Source: 34-65-8 sp046294735
GTDB taxonomy: Bacteria; Pseudomonadota; Alphaproteobacteria; Sphingomonadales; Sphingomonadaceae
Direction: 5' to 3'
DNA: 64,000 bases
Assembly: GCA_046294735.1 (NCBI GenBank)
Contig: JBKBKB010000002.1
Coordinates: forward strand, 1-64,000
The notes beneath the pieces were generated by a model that was not told the origin of the DNA, did not search any database, and saw nothing but the letters and a program-made list of their open reading frames with translations. This document shows positions 23,827 through 32,583 of this stretch, piece after piece. Each line of letters opens with the position of its first letter. Within the stretch, counting starts at the first letter, position 1. Made by a program: the position numbers and the translations under genes.

Positions 23827-26127
23827 TCAGGGCAGGTTGTCGCGCAATTCGGCCAGCCAGACCTGCGCCACGGCATCGCTCGGCGCACGCCAATCACCGC
23901 GGGGGCTAAGCGCTCCGCCTGCACTGACCTTCGGCCCATTAGGCACCGCGCTGCGCTTGAACTGGCTGAACTGGAAGAACCGCCATAGGAACTTTTCCAG
24001 CCAGTGGCGGATCGTGGCGAGGTCATAGGCCCCCTTGCGCTCGTCCGGGAAGCCTTCCGGCCACATCCCCTCGGCCGCATCGCGCCAGGCGTGCCAGGCC
24101 AGGAAGGCGACATGGCTGGGCTTGTGGCCCCAGCGCACGGTGTGGTGGAGGAAGAAATCGTTCAGCGCATAAGGCCCGATTGTGCTCTCGGTGCTCTGGA
24201 TCGCCCCGTCCACCCCGGCCGGCACCAGCTCCGGCGAAATCTCGGTGTCGAGCACATCGAGCAGGACCTGCGAGGTCACCTCGTCGAACTTGCCAACACC
24301 CGCGGCCCAGCGGATCAGATACTGGATCAGCGTCTTGGGCACCCCACCGTTAACGTTGTAGTGGCTCATGTGGTCGCCCACGCCATAGGTGCACCAGCCA
24401 AGCGCCAGTTCGGACAGGTCTCCGGTCCCGACAACCCAGCCCTGGTGCTGGCCCGACAGCCGGAACAGATAATCGGTGCGCAGCCCCGCCTGCACGTTTT
24501 CGAAGGTTACATCATAGACCGGCTCGCCATCTGCGAACGCATGGCCGATGTTTTCCAGCATCAGGCGGGCTGTGGGCCTGATGTCGATTTCCCCGGCCGT
24601 CACGCCGATCGCCTCCATCAGCCGCCAGGCATTTGACTTCGTCCCTTCGGAGGTGGCGAAACCGGGCATGGTATAGCCGCGGATGGTGGTGCGCGGCAGG
24701 CCAAGCGCATCGCAGGCCTTGGCCGCGACGATCAGCGCATGGGTCGAATCGAGCCCGCCCGAAATGCCGATCACCAGCGATTTCGGCTGCGTCGCCTCGA
24801 TCCGCCGGATCAGGCCCGATACCTGGATGTTGAACGCCTCGTAACAATCCTCGTCCAGCCTGTCCTTCCGGTTGGGGACGAACGGGAAGCGGCGAACCGG
24901 GCGGATCAGTCCCTTGTCGCCCTGGGCGGGGCGGTGGTCGAACACGATCTGGCGGTAACGGTTCTCCGGATGCCCGTCGGCCTCCGCCGCGTCGTTGAAG
25001 GTGCCCATGCGCTGCCGCTCGTTGAGGATGCGCTGGCAGTCGACATCGACCACGCACAGTTCGGGCGCAAGGTCGAAGCGGGCACTTTCGGCCATCAGGT
25101 CGCCGAGTTCGTAGATCATGCCCTGCCCGTCCCACGCGAGGTCGGTGGTGCTCTCCCCCTGCCCGCTGGCGGAATAGACATAGGCACAGACTGCGCGCGA
25201 GGACTGTGACCGGCACAGGAGGTGCCGCTCGTCCGCCTTACCGATGGTGATGTTAGAGGCGGAAAGGTTGAGCAGGACGGTCGCCCCGGCCAGTGCCGCG
25301 CGGGTGCTCGGCGGGGTCGGGCTCCACACGTCCTCGCAGATCTCGATCCCGAACACGAAGCCGGGAATTGCCGGGTGGGTGAACAGCAGATCGGTGCCGA
25401 ACGGCACTTCGCGCCCGCCCAGCGCAATGGTCTGGCCGATCGAATGCCGCCCGTGGGCGAACCAGCGCTTCTCATAATATTCGCGGTAATTGGGCAGAAA
25501 GCTCTTGGGCACCACGCCCAGCACTTGGCCCCGGCACAACGCCAGCGCACAGTTGTAGACCCGGCCATTGCGGCAGAGCGGCGCGCCGATCACCAGCACG
25601 GTGGCAAGGTCGCGGGTCGCCCCGCAGACAGCAGCAACCTGTGCCTCCACCGCCTCCAGCAGCACGCCCTGCAGGTGCAGGTCATCGATTGCATAGGAGG
25701 ACAGCGACAGCTCCGGAAAGAGCACCAGATCGACCTGCCGCGCCGCCGCCTCGCGCGCCTGCGCCACGATGCCTTGTGCATTGTAGGCGACATCGGCCGG
25801 GCGCAGCAGCGGGGTCGCCGTCGCCACGCGAACGAGCCCGTGGGTGTGAATGTCGTAGAAGCGATGCGTGTCGCCCATCGGCCTGTTGTCCTTCGTATTC
25901 GTGTGCCCGGATGCCGGCTCGAGCCAGTCGCCCAGCTGGCACACGCCCAGCTCTGCCAGCCGTTTCTGCACGCCGGGCCGGGCGATCTTGCCCTTGGCTT
26001 CCCAGCCATAGACGGTGCGGCTGGGCCATGGTTCCGGCGCACCATAGCGCAGACCGAACTCTTCCGCCGAAAGCGGCGGGCGGTGCGCCTCGCGCCAGGC
26101 CCTGATTTTACCGCCTGCCTTGTGCAT
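23827..26127 (-). CDS. nadE: Glutamine-dependent NAD+ synthetase with N-terminal helix-turn-helix
   Basis: Makes NAD+ from nicotinic acid adenine dinucleotide, ATP and glutamine. 766 residues from ATG 26127. Residues 84-766 are a full NadE: nitrilase-type glutaminase (FPELSLSS with the Glu, VVPKSFLPNYREYYEKRWF with the Lys, GIEICEDVWSP with the nucleophilic Cys), then the synthetase P-loop GISGGLDSTHALIVAAKA. Residues 1-75 are extra and look like an XRE-type HTH: KIRAWREAH...LSAEEFGLRYG...SRTVYGWEAKGKIARPGVQKRLAELG. An internal ATG at 25878 with AAGGA 10 nt upstream could yield normal-length NadE of 683 residues. A perfect dyad lies just upstream. Confidence 0.9.
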   Translation of the reverse strand: MHKAGGKIRAWREAHRPPLSAEEFGLRYGAPEPWPSRTVYGWEAKGKIARPGVQKRLAELGVCQLGDWLEPASGHTNTKDNRPMGDTHRFYDIHTHGLVRVATATPLLRPADVAYNAQGIVAQAREAAARQVDLVLFPELSLSSYAIDDLHLQGVLLEAVEAQVAAVCGATRDLATVLVIGAPLCRNGRVYNCALALCRGQVLGVVPKSFLPNYREYYEKRWFAHGRHSIGQTIALGGREVPFGTDLLFTHPAIPGFVFGIEICEDVWSPTPPSTRAALAGATVLLNLSASNITIGKADERHLLCRSQSSRAVCAYVYSASGQGESTTDLAWDGQGMIYELGDLMAESARFDLAPELCVVDVDCQRILNERQRMGTFNDAAEADGHPENRYRQIVFDHRPAQGDKGLIRPVRRFPFVPNRKDRLDEDCYEAFNIQVSGLIRRIEATQPKSLVIGISGGLDSTHALIVAAKACDALGLPRTTIRGYTMPGFATSEGTKSNAWRLMEAIGVTAGEIDIRPTARLMLENIGHAFADGEPVYDVTFENVQAGLRTDYLFRLSGQHQGWVVGTGDLSELALGWCTYGVGDHMSHYNVNGGVPKTLIQYLIRWAAGVGKFDEVTSQVLLDVLDTEISPELVPAGVDGAIQSTESTIGPYALNDFFLHHTVRWGHKPSHVAFLAWHAWRDAAEGMWPEGFPDERKGAYDLATIRHWLEKFLWRFFQFSQFKRSAVPNGPKVSAGGALSPRGDWRAPSDAVAQVWLAELRDNLP

Positions 26128-26136
26128 GGGGACCGA

Positions 26137-26153
26137 GTATCCTTTGGGGATAC
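26137..26153. promoter_or_regulatory. Perfect dyad upstream of the HTH-NadE gene
   Basis: GTATCC-N5-GGATAC, a perfect 6-5-6 inverted repeat, starts 10 bp upstream of ATG 26127 of the leftward nadE gene. The position within the 5' leader or core promoter, next to a gene whose product begins with a DNA-binding fold, suggests autoregulation. As RNA it would also be a weak hairpin across the AAAGGA sequence, so translational control is an alternative. Confidence 0.55.
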
Positions 26154-26254
26154 CAAACGCAAGGCCCAGTTTCAGGATGAAAACGCGATCTTTGCTTGCC
26201 GCGCGCGCGGCCCGGCCCCACCTTGGCTCCACGCAAGACAGGGAACCAGTCACT

Positions 26255-27103
26255 ATGGCCGACGCCGCCTATACCCCGCCGAAAGTATGGGCCAACGACA
26301 CCGAGAACGGAGGCCGCTTTGCCAGCATCAACCGCCCCACCGCCGGTGCCCGCGAGGAGCGTGACCTGCCGACTGGCAAACACCCGCTGCAGCTCTATTC
26401 GCTGGCCACGCCCAACGGGGTCAAGGTCACGATCATGCTGGAGGAACTGATCGAGGCCGGGCACGATGCGGAATACGATGCGTGGACGGTCAACATCAGC
26501 CAAGGTGACCAGTTCACCAGCGGCTTTGTCGGCGTGAACCCCAACAGCAAGATCCCCGCCCTGCTCGACCGGAGCGGGCCGGAGCCGGTCCGCCTGTTCG
26601 AATCAGGTGCAATCCTGATCCATCTCGCCGAGAAATTCGGCGCCTTCTACCCCAACGACCGAACGCGAGCCGAAGTGCTCAGCTGGCTATTCTGGCAGGT
26701 CGGCAGCGCGCCGTTTATCGGCGGCGGGTTCGGCCATTTCTACGCCTATGCGCCGGAGAAGTACGAATATCCGATCAACCGCTATGCGATGGAAACCAAG
26801 CGCCTGTTCGACGTGGCCGACCAGCGGCTGGCGCAGAGCCGGTTCCTGGGCGGGGACGACTATACCGTGGCCGACATGGCGACCTTCCCCTGGCTCGCCC
26901 CGTTCGTGGAAGGCAAGATCTACAACGACGCAGCCACATTCCTGATGATCCACGAGTACGAAAACGTCGCCCGCTGGGTGGCGGAGATCAACGCCCGGCC
27001 AGCCGTGCGGCGCGGGCGGATCGTCAACAAGGTGTGGGGCGAGGAAAATCAGCAGCTGGCCGAGCGTCATTCCGCCGCCGACTTCGCAGGCAAGGACATC
27101 TGA
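26255..27103 (+). CDS. yghU: Glutathione-dependent disulfide-bond oxidoreductase, YghU/YfcG type
   Basis: 282 residues. The GST-like enzyme reduces small disulfides with glutathione. The N-terminal extension TPPKVWANDTENGGRFASINRPTAGAREERDLPTGKHPLQLYSLATPNGVKVTIMLEEL is diagnostic for the YghU branch, with the active-site Thr-Pro-Asn-Gly segment. NPNSKIPALLDRSG and FESGAILIHLAEKFG form the glutathione site. ATG 26255 is taken because the conserved extension starts there. It is divergent from nadE by about 127 bp and followed 8 bp later by a GPH transporter. Confidence 0.92.
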   Translation: MADAAYTPPKVWANDTENGGRFASINRPTAGAREERDLPTGKHPLQLYSLATPNGVKVTIMLEELIEAGHDAEYDAWTVNISQGDQFTSGFVGVNPNSKIPALLDRSGPEPVRLFESGAILIHLAEKFGAFYPNDRTRAEVLSWLFWQVGSAPFIGGGFGHFYAYAPEKYEYPINRYAMETKRLFDVADQRLAQSRFLGGDDYTVADMATFPWLAPFVEGKIYNDAATFLMIHEYENVARWVAEINARPAVRRGRIVNKVWGEENQQLAERHSAADFAGKDI

Positions 27104-27111
27104 CCACCCCC

Positions 27112-28503
27112 ATGCCGCGCGCCGCACCAGACACCTCACCGGACAAGGGCCGCGTCGGCGTGGCCGAGAAGCTGGGCTATGGCGTGGGCGACCTGGCCAA
27201 CGGGCTCTATCTCAACTTCTTCGGCTTCTTCCTGCTCTACTTCTTCGTCGACCTAGGCGGCCTGGCCCCGGCGGCAGTGGGCCTGATGCTGCTGCTTACC
27301 AAGCTGGTCGACGCAGTGACCGACCCGATGATGGGCGCGCTGGCCGACCGGACGCGGACCCGCTGGGGCCGCTACCGCCCCTACCTGTTGTGGGGCGCAC
27401 TGCCGCTGGGGATTACTTGCGTCGCGGTGTTCGCCGCGCCTGCCAGCTTCAGCACCGGCGAAACGCTGGTCTGGGCCTATGCAACCTATACCCTCGCCAT
27501 GCTCGCCTACACCATGGTCAACGTGCCCTATGGCGGGCTGCTTGGCGTGATTTCGCCGAAAGCGAACGAGCGGGCCAGTGTGGCGGCTTACCGGATGGTC
27601 TTCTCCTCGCTGGCCGGGATCGCGATCGGCGTGCTCGGCACCACGCTGGTGCGCGAGCTGGGCGGCGGGGATGAAGCGCGCGGAATCTTCCTGACCATGG
27701 CCTGCATTGCGGCGGTCGGAACGGCCTGCATCCTGATAACCTTTGCCACCACGCGGGAACGGATTCCCCATGCCGAGGTCAACGGATCGGTGCTGGGTGA
27801 CATGTCGGCGCTGGTTCGCACCGGACCATGGCTGGCGGTGGCTGCGGCCGCCATTCTCGGCGTGATGGCAATCGCCTCGCGTGCGGGCAGCGCGCTGTTC
27901 TGGTTCAAGTATGTTGCGCTCGACGATGGCGCGCCGGTGCTGCTGTTCCTTGACCGAGTCGCGCTTTTCTACACCGCGCTGGCACTCGGGCAGGTGACCG
28001 GGGTGATCGCTGGCAACTTGCTGCAGCGCCGCTTCGAGAAGCGTGATCTGGTGATCGCCGCAGGCGCGCTCAAAGTAATCGGCATCATTGCCTTCTACCT
28101 CGTTCCGCTCGATGCGGTGTGGTGGCAGACGCTGGCGCAGTTGATGGTCGGGATCGGCTTCGGCGTGTTGATGGTGCTGGCCTTTGCCATGTTCACCGAC
28201 ATTGCTGAATATGTGGATTGGAAATCCGGCCTGCAGATGACCGGGCTGGTGGTCTCGGCCTCGATCTTCGCGGTCAAGGCGGGGGTGGCGTTCGGTTCGG
28301 CGGTGCCCGGGTTTGTGTTCAGCGCCACCGGCTTTGTTGCAGGCGTGCCGCAGAGCCCCGGGGCGCTGCGAGGAATCGAGCTCGCCTTTGCGCTGGTGCC
28401 AGTCATGGCACTGCTTCCGGCAGCCGTGGCCATGCTGTTCTATCGGCTTGACCGGGCAACCGTGGCACAGCTTGAAGCAGAGCTCGCCGCCCGCCGCAAC
28501 TGA
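27112..28503 (+). CDS. MFS transporter of the GPH (glycoside-pentoside-hexuronide:cation symporter) family
   Basis: 463 residues with 12 membrane helices. GPH hallmarks are the N-terminal KLGYGVGDLANGLYLNFFGFFLLYFF, the DAVTDPMMGALADRTRTRWGRYRPYLLWGALP loop between helices 2 and 3, and AEYVDWKSGLQMTGL between helices 10 and 11. It probably imports a sugar or glycoside with Na+ or H+. The substrate is not evident; no glycosidase or sugar kinase is next to it. It is only 8 bp after yghU, so the two are likely co-transcribed. tRNA-Gln begins 66 bp downstream. Confidence 0.9.
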   Translation: MPRAAPDTSPDKGRVGVAEKLGYGVGDLANGLYLNFFGFFLLYFFVDLGGLAPAAVGLMLLLTKLVDAVTDPMMGALADRTRTRWGRYRPYLLWGALPLGITCVAVFAAPASFSTGETLVWAYATYTLAMLAYTMVNVPYGGLLGVISPKANERASVAAYRMVFSSLAGIAIGVLGTTLVRELGGGDEARGIFLTMACIAAVGTACILITFATTRERIPHAEVNGSVLGDMSALVRTGPWLAVAAAAILGVMAIASRAGSALFWFKYVALDDGAPVLLFLDRVALFYTALALGQVTGVIAGNLLQRRFEKRDLVIAAGALKVIGIIAFYLVPLDAVWWQTLAQLMVGIGFGVLMVLAFAMFTDIAEYVDWKSGLQMTGLVVSASIFAVKAGVAFGSAVPGFVFSATGFVAGVPQSPGALRGIELAFALVPVMALLPAAVAMLFYRLDRATVAQLEAELAARRN

Positions 28504-28568
28504 ACGAAAGCCCCCTTCACAACCCCGATTGAGCCGCTATAGGGGCGCGCTCGCACGAACGTGCCTGC

Positions 28569-28643
28569 TGGGGTGTAGCCAAGCGGTAAGGCAGCGGTTT
28601 TTGGTACCGCCATGCGCAGGTTCGAATCCTGCCACCCCAGCCA
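28569..28643 (+). tRNA. tRNA-Gln (anticodon TTG)
   Basis: Clover-leaf folds throughout: acceptor stem TGGGGTG (28569-28575) with CACCCCA (28633-28639), anticodon arm GCGGT-loop-ACCGC with anticodon TTG at 28601-28603, and T-arm GCAGG-TTCGAAT-CCTGC. The discriminator base is G28640 and the CCA tail is encoded (28641-28643). No integration scar or partial duplicate is seen next to it. Confidence 0.97.
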
Positions 28644-28661
28644 TTATCGGAAAATTGCGGC

Positions 28662-29486
28662 TTAATCCGCCTTGGCTGCGTCTTCCGCCAGCCGGTCTTT
28701 CACACCCTGCAACAGGTCGGCAATGCGCCGGGCGTTGACGCCCAGGTCGCTGGTGCCGACCCGCGAGGTCGAGCGCACGTCGATCACACTGCCGCCCTGG
28801 TCGCCCGCCCGCACGCGGACCACGACATCGTCGAGGAAGCTGTACCAGAACACCTCGGCCGTGCCTTCGACCTGGCCGGCTGCCTCGTCCACCGTCACAT
28901 CGTCAAAGCCGCGCGCGGTCATGGCCGCTTCCACCGCCCGCAGCGCGGCCGCCGGTTCCGCCGCCACCGCCAGCGGGGCGAGGTCGGGATAGCCTTCGGC
29001 GATCAGCTGGGCGCCGGTCTTGTCCGCCACTTCGGAATTGCCCTTCCACTTGTCGAACTGACCGAGCGGGGCATCGAACGGGTTCAGTGCATTGGCGCCG
29101 TCAGCCTCACGCTCCTTGACCAGGGCAGCAGAGAACATCGGCGCGTCGGCCGGGTTGGTGGTCACGTCATAAATGAACGGCACGCTGCCTGCCGTGCTGC
29201 GTAGCTGGCCGAGCCCGGCGAACACCGCAGCGGGAATGGCCAGCGCGACCAGCGCGGCGACCCAGCCGGTGCGCGGCGCACGAAACAGGGTGGCGAACAG
29301 CGCCGCCGCGCCGAGCAGGGCGGTCATGGCGAGCAGCGGCAAGGCCGGGGTCATGGTCAGCGTCGCAAAGCCGGTGATCGGGCTCCACAAGCCGAGCTTG
29401 GCGCCAAACATGGCGATAGCAAACCACAGGATCATCGCCACGGACAGGGCCAGGGCGATACGGGCGAAGCGGGCGCGTTTGGTCAT
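28662..29486 (-). CDS. DUF1499 domain membrane protein
   Basis: 274 residues. Three hydrophobic helices in the first 110 residues (MILWFAIAMFGAKLGLW, ALPLLAMTALLGAAALFATLF, WVAALVALAIPAAVFAGLG) precede a DUF1499 domain: GSVPFIYDVTTNPADAPMFSAALVKER and, near the end, WYSFLDDVVVRVRAGDQGGSVIDVRSTSRVGTSDLGVNARRI, the most conserved family segment. The role is unknown; the domain is widespread in Proteobacteria and chloroplast-bearing eukaryotes. Start ATG 29486 (MTKRARFAR) gives a positive N-terminus in front of helix 1. It ends 18 bp from the tRNA on the opposite strand. Confidence 0.85.
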   Translation of the reverse strand: MTKRARFARIALALSVAMILWFAIAMFGAKLGLWSPITGFATLTMTPALPLLAMTALLGAAALFATLFRAPRTGWVAALVALAIPAAVFAGLGQLRSTAGSVPFIYDVTTNPADAPMFSAALVKEREADGANALNPFDAPLGQFDKWKGNSEVADKTGAQLIAEGYPDLAPLAVAAEPAAALRAVEAAMTARGFDDVTVDEAAGQVEGTAEVFWYSFLDDVVVRVRAGDQGGSVIDVRSTSRVGTSDLGVNARRIADLLQGVKDRLAEDAAKAD

Positions 29487-29547
29487 GCCCTGTGTGATGC
29501 CTGTTTCCCACGTTCCCCGCAAGCCGAACCCTTGGCCAGACCTGATC

Positions 29548-30225
29548 CTAGCCTTCGACCCAGTCGCCCTGCGGCTGCGGGTTTTTCGGCACCAGGATCA
29601 GCGTTTGGCCTTCCACCCGCCAGCTGGCGAGGCGGGAGAGCAGGTTCATCCCGATCACATTGGTCTCACCCAGGTTGGGCACGATCACCGTATCCAGCCC
29701 GCGCGCCACGACATTGCCAAAACGCAATTCCTCAACCGTGCCGATTTCGGCCGAGATCGTGCCATTGGCGGTCTTCAGGGTGATCGGGATGCCGCCGGTG
29801 CGCGGCTCCAGCCCGATCCGCTGCGCCGTGCCGCTGGACACAGCGGTCAAGGTGGCGCCGGTATCGACCATGAAGGTGACAGGCTGGTCGTTGACCTGTG
29901 CGGTGATCCAGAAATGTCCGTCCCGGCCCATCATGACCCGGGTCTCACCGCCCTCGACCACCTGTTCCGGCAGGCCGAGTTCCGGCACAGCCAGGCCGTA
30001 GCGCGGGTCGAAACGCGATACCTGGACCATGACCATGACGAAGATCGCCACCAGCGCGAGCGAGCCACCACCCCGCACCAGCCGCCCGAGCGGCACCTGG
30101 CGGGTGACCATGGCCGAGCCGATCCAGCTCAGCACGATCGCTGCCACCGTTGCCAGCAGCAGGCCCGAATTGGGCACCTGCCCGATCACGCCAAGCAGCG
30201 ATTGCCAGATTGTCGCCAGATCCAT
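29548..30225 (-). CDS. Membrane-anchored retropepsin-like aspartic protease (TIGR02281 type)
   Basis: 225 residues with two membrane helices (about 20-38 and 54-72) and a retropepsin-like domain behind them. The catalytic motif is FMVDTGATLTAVS (Asp at about residue 130), followed by a family-typical IGMNLLSRLASWRVEGQTLILVP, which corresponds to the flap and C-terminal strands. As in other bacterial retropepsins one DTG per chain means the active form is a dimer. The substrate is unknown. ATG 30225 gives a short cytoplasmic N-terminus; an earlier in-frame ATG at 30261 is possible. It ends 61 bp from DUF1499 on the same strand. Confidence 0.85.
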   Translation of the reverse strand: MDLATIWQSLLGVIGQVPNSGLLLATVAAIVLSWIGSAMVTRQVPLGRLVRGGGSLALVAIFVMVMVQVSRFDPRYGLAVPELGLPEQVVEGGETRVMMGRDGHFWITAQVNDQPVTFMVDTGATLTAVSSGTAQRIGLEPRTGGIPITLKTANGTISAEIGTVEELRFGNVVARGLDTVIVPNLGETNVIGMNLLSRLASWRVEGQTLILVPKNPQPQGDWVEG

Positions 30226-30285
30226 AGCCGCAATATAGGGAGCGGAAAGCCCGCCTTCCATGCCCTATCTGCCGCGGGTCAGAGC

Positions 30286-31272
30286 CTAGGGCGCGCGGCG
30301 CGGGCGGGTCGCTTCCGCCAGCACCACGGCGAACTGCCCGGCAGCGTCGGTCCACTGGTCCAGCGGCGTCCATCCCCCGGAAAGCAGCAGAGTGGCAAGG
30401 CTGCGGCGGGTGAACTTGTGGCTGTTTTCCGTATGGATGCTTTCGCCTTCGGCCAGCGCGAACGGCTCGCCGGCCACCTCGAATGCAATCGCGCGGGTCG
30501 CCACCAGATGCATTTCGATCCGGGCCAGTTTCTCGTCCCAGCAGGCCTCGTGACGCAGGGCATCGAGCGGGATCGTCCCGCCCAGCTCGCGATTGATCCG
30601 CTCCGCCAGGTTGAGGTTGAACGCGGCGGTCACGCCGGCGGCATCGTCGTAGGCGGCAAGCAGGATCTCAGAATCCTTGACCAGATCGAACCCGATCAGC
30701 AGCTGCGAGCCTTCCCCCAGGGTCGCGCGCATCTCGCGCAGCAGGTCGACCGCAGTGTAAGGTATCATGTTGCCGATGGTCGACCCGGGGAAGAAGCCAA
30801 GTTTGGGCATGGCCTGAACCTCGTGCGGCAGAGCGACGCGGCGCATGAAATCGGCCTCGACCGGATAGACGGGCAGACCGGGAAACTTGCCCGCCAGCTC
30901 GGCCGCCGATTCGCGCAGGAAATCACCGGAGATGTCGAGCGGGACATAGGCTGCAGGCGCGATCGCCTGGAGCAGCAGCGGTGTCTTGACCGAGCTGCCG
31001 CTGCCGAATTCGACCACCGCGCGGCCCAGCCCGACCAGTTCGGCGAAATCCGCGCCCTGTGCCCTGAGGATTTCCGTTTCCGCCCGTGTCGGATAGTACT
31101 CGGGCAGGCGAGTGATATCCTCGAACAGCTGCGAGCCGCGCTCGTCGTAGAACCAGCGGGCGGGAATCGCCTTGGGCTCCTGCCGCAGCCCTGCCAGCAC
31201 ATCGGCGCGGAACGCGCGGTCGACACCCTGTTCATCGAGATCGACCAGTGCCAAGCTTCTGCGCGTGCTCAT
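30286..31272 (-). CDS. egtD: L-histidine N-alpha-methyltransferase
   Basis: Trimethylates histidine to hercynine with S-adenosylmethionine, the first step of ergothioneine synthesis. 328 residues. Conserved features are WFYDERGSQLFEDITRLPEYYPTRAETEIL at 41-70, the SAM site VVEFGSGSSVKT, and GFFPGSTIGNM in the middle. The histidine-binding segment with ERINRELGG follows. The start is ATG 31272, which overlaps the egtB stop by 4 bp; the frame remains open upstream inside egtB, but that extension is not coding. It is the second gene of an egtB-egtD unit. Confidence 0.94.
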   Translation of the reverse strand: MSTRRSLALVDLDEQGVDRAFRADVLAGLRQEPKAIPARWFYDERGSQLFEDITRLPEYYPTRAETEILRAQGADFAELVGLGRAVVEFGSGSSVKTPLLLQAIAPAAYVPLDISGDFLRESAAELAGKFPGLPVYPVEADFMRRVALPHEVQAMPKLGFFPGSTIGNMIPYTAVDLLREMRATLGEGSQLLIGFDLVKDSEILLAAYDDAAGVTAAFNLNLAERINRELGGTIPLDALRHEACWDEKLARIEMHLVATRAIAFEVAGEPFALAEGESIHTENSHKFTRRSLATLLLSGGWTPLDQWTDAAGQFAVVLAEATRPRRAP

Positions 31273-32501
31273 GTCATGTCCTTTGCCAGTCGCACGCCGG
31301 TGAACTGCCAGCGCTGGTGCGGGTAGAAGAAATTGCGGTAACTGGCTCGCGAATGCCCGCGCACCGTGGCGCAGCTCGCCCCGCGCAGCACCACCTGTCC
31401 GCTCATGAACTTGCCGTTGTATTCGCCCACGGCGCCGTCGGCCGGGCGGAAACCGGGATATGGCAGGTAGGCCGATCGGGTGAACTGCCAGCCATCGCCG
31501 AACAGGCTGTCGCTGCCGGTCGGGGCCACCGGCCCGGCCTCGTCCATCTGGTTGCCTGAGGCCGGATCGTGCGCCTGCGCCATAGCCTCCCATTCGAACT
31601 CGGTCGGCAACCGGAAACCCGCCCAGCTGGCAAAGGCATCGGCCTCGTAATAGGAAACGTGGGTGACCGGGGCGTGAGGATCGCGCGCCTGCCAGCCCGA
31701 CAGGGTGAACTGCTGGTCTTCGCGCCAGTAAAGCGGGGCAGCGATCCCCTTTCCCTTGACCCAAGCCCAGCCGTCGGACAGCCACAACCGCGCGTCGGCA
31801 TAACCGCCATCGGCGATGAACTGATCCCACTCTGCATTGGTCACCAGACGGTCAGCCAGCGCGAACGGTTCTAGCAAGGCGCGATGGCGCGGCCCCTCGT
31901 TGTCGAACGCGAAGCCGGGGCCGCCATGCCCAACCTCGACGATCCCGCCGTGGTGGGCGAGCCAGCCCATGGCCATCTTCCCTTTCGGAACAGGGCCGGG
32001 AGAGGGCGGCAGGTAAACCGCACCTAGCGGGTTCTGAAACAGAGCGTGCTTGATATCGGTCAGCAGCAGTTCCTGGTGCTGCTCTTCATGGGCGATGCCG
32101 AGCGAGATCAGGCCGGAGAGCCGCTCATCGCGCAGGAGAGGTTCCATCGCGTGATCGACGTGATGCCGCCATCGGACAATTTCCCCCACCGTGGGCCGCG
32201 ACAGCATCCCGCGCAGGGGCCGCGCCAGCCGCGCACCTTCCGCCTCATAATAGGAATTGAATAGGAACGGCCAGCGCTCATCATAGGGGCGGTAGCCCGC
32301 GGCATGGTCGCGCAGCAGGAAGGTTTCCCAGAACCAGGTGGTATGTGCGATGTGCCACTTGGCGGGGGAGGCATCGTCCATCGACTGGATTGTGGCGTCC
32401 GCTTCCGACAGCGGTGCGATCAGCGCGAGGCTGCGTTCGCGCGTGCCAACAAAACGCGCCGCTAGGGCCTGTTGCTCCAAACCGGGTGCCGCCATGTTCA
32501 T
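31269..32501 (-). CDS. egtB: Ergothioneine-type sulfoxide synthase
   Basis: Iron enzyme of 410 residues joining hercynine to a cysteine-type thiol with O2. An N-terminal DinB-like bundle supplies metal ligands in KWHIAHTTWFWETFLL and GIAHEEQHQELLLTDIKHAL; the C-terminal FGE-sulfatase domain has EWDQFIADGGY, RLPTEFEWEAMA and LRGASCATVRGHSRASYRNFFYPHQRWQFTGVRL. The start is ATG 32501 (MNMAAPG), set by GGGGG 7 nt upstream; ATG 32507 would be too close. No egtC or egtA is near, so the thiol may be cysteine itself, or the genes lie elsewhere. It is coupled to egtD. Confidence 0.93.
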   Translation of the reverse strand: MNMAAPGLEQQALAARFVGTRERSLALIAPLSEADATIQSMDDASPAKWHIAHTTWFWETFLLRDHAAGYRPYDERWPFLFNSYYEAEGARLARPLRGMLSRPTVGEIVRWRHHVDHAMEPLLRDERLSGLISLGIAHEEQHQELLLTDIKHALFQNPLGAVYLPPSPGPVPKGKMAMGWLAHHGGIVEVGHGGPGFAFDNEGPRHRALLEPFALADRLVTNAEWDQFIADGGYADARLWLSDGWAWVKGKGIAAPLYWREDQQFTLSGWQARDPHAPVTHVSYYEADAFASWAGFRLPTEFEWEAMAQAHDPASGNQMDEAGPVAPTGSDSLFGDGWQFTRSAYLPYPGFRPADGAVGEYNGKFMSGQVVLRGASCATVRGHSRASYRNFFYPHQRWQFTGVRLAKDMT

Positions 32502-32583
32502 CGCCATTCCCCCTGATGCGCCGCTCGACCGGAATGTTGACCCAACGCCAGGCGCGGGAAAAGGTTCATGCGGCAGCGCGTGT

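Noticed and set aside
29173..31326. 717-codon + frame over DUF1499, protease and egtD
   Set aside because: Antisense to three genes with clear families; no features of its own.
31273..31830. Upstream extension of the egtD frame
   Set aside because: It lies wholly inside egtB in another frame, has no family similarity, and the ATGA overlap at 31272 is the natural start.
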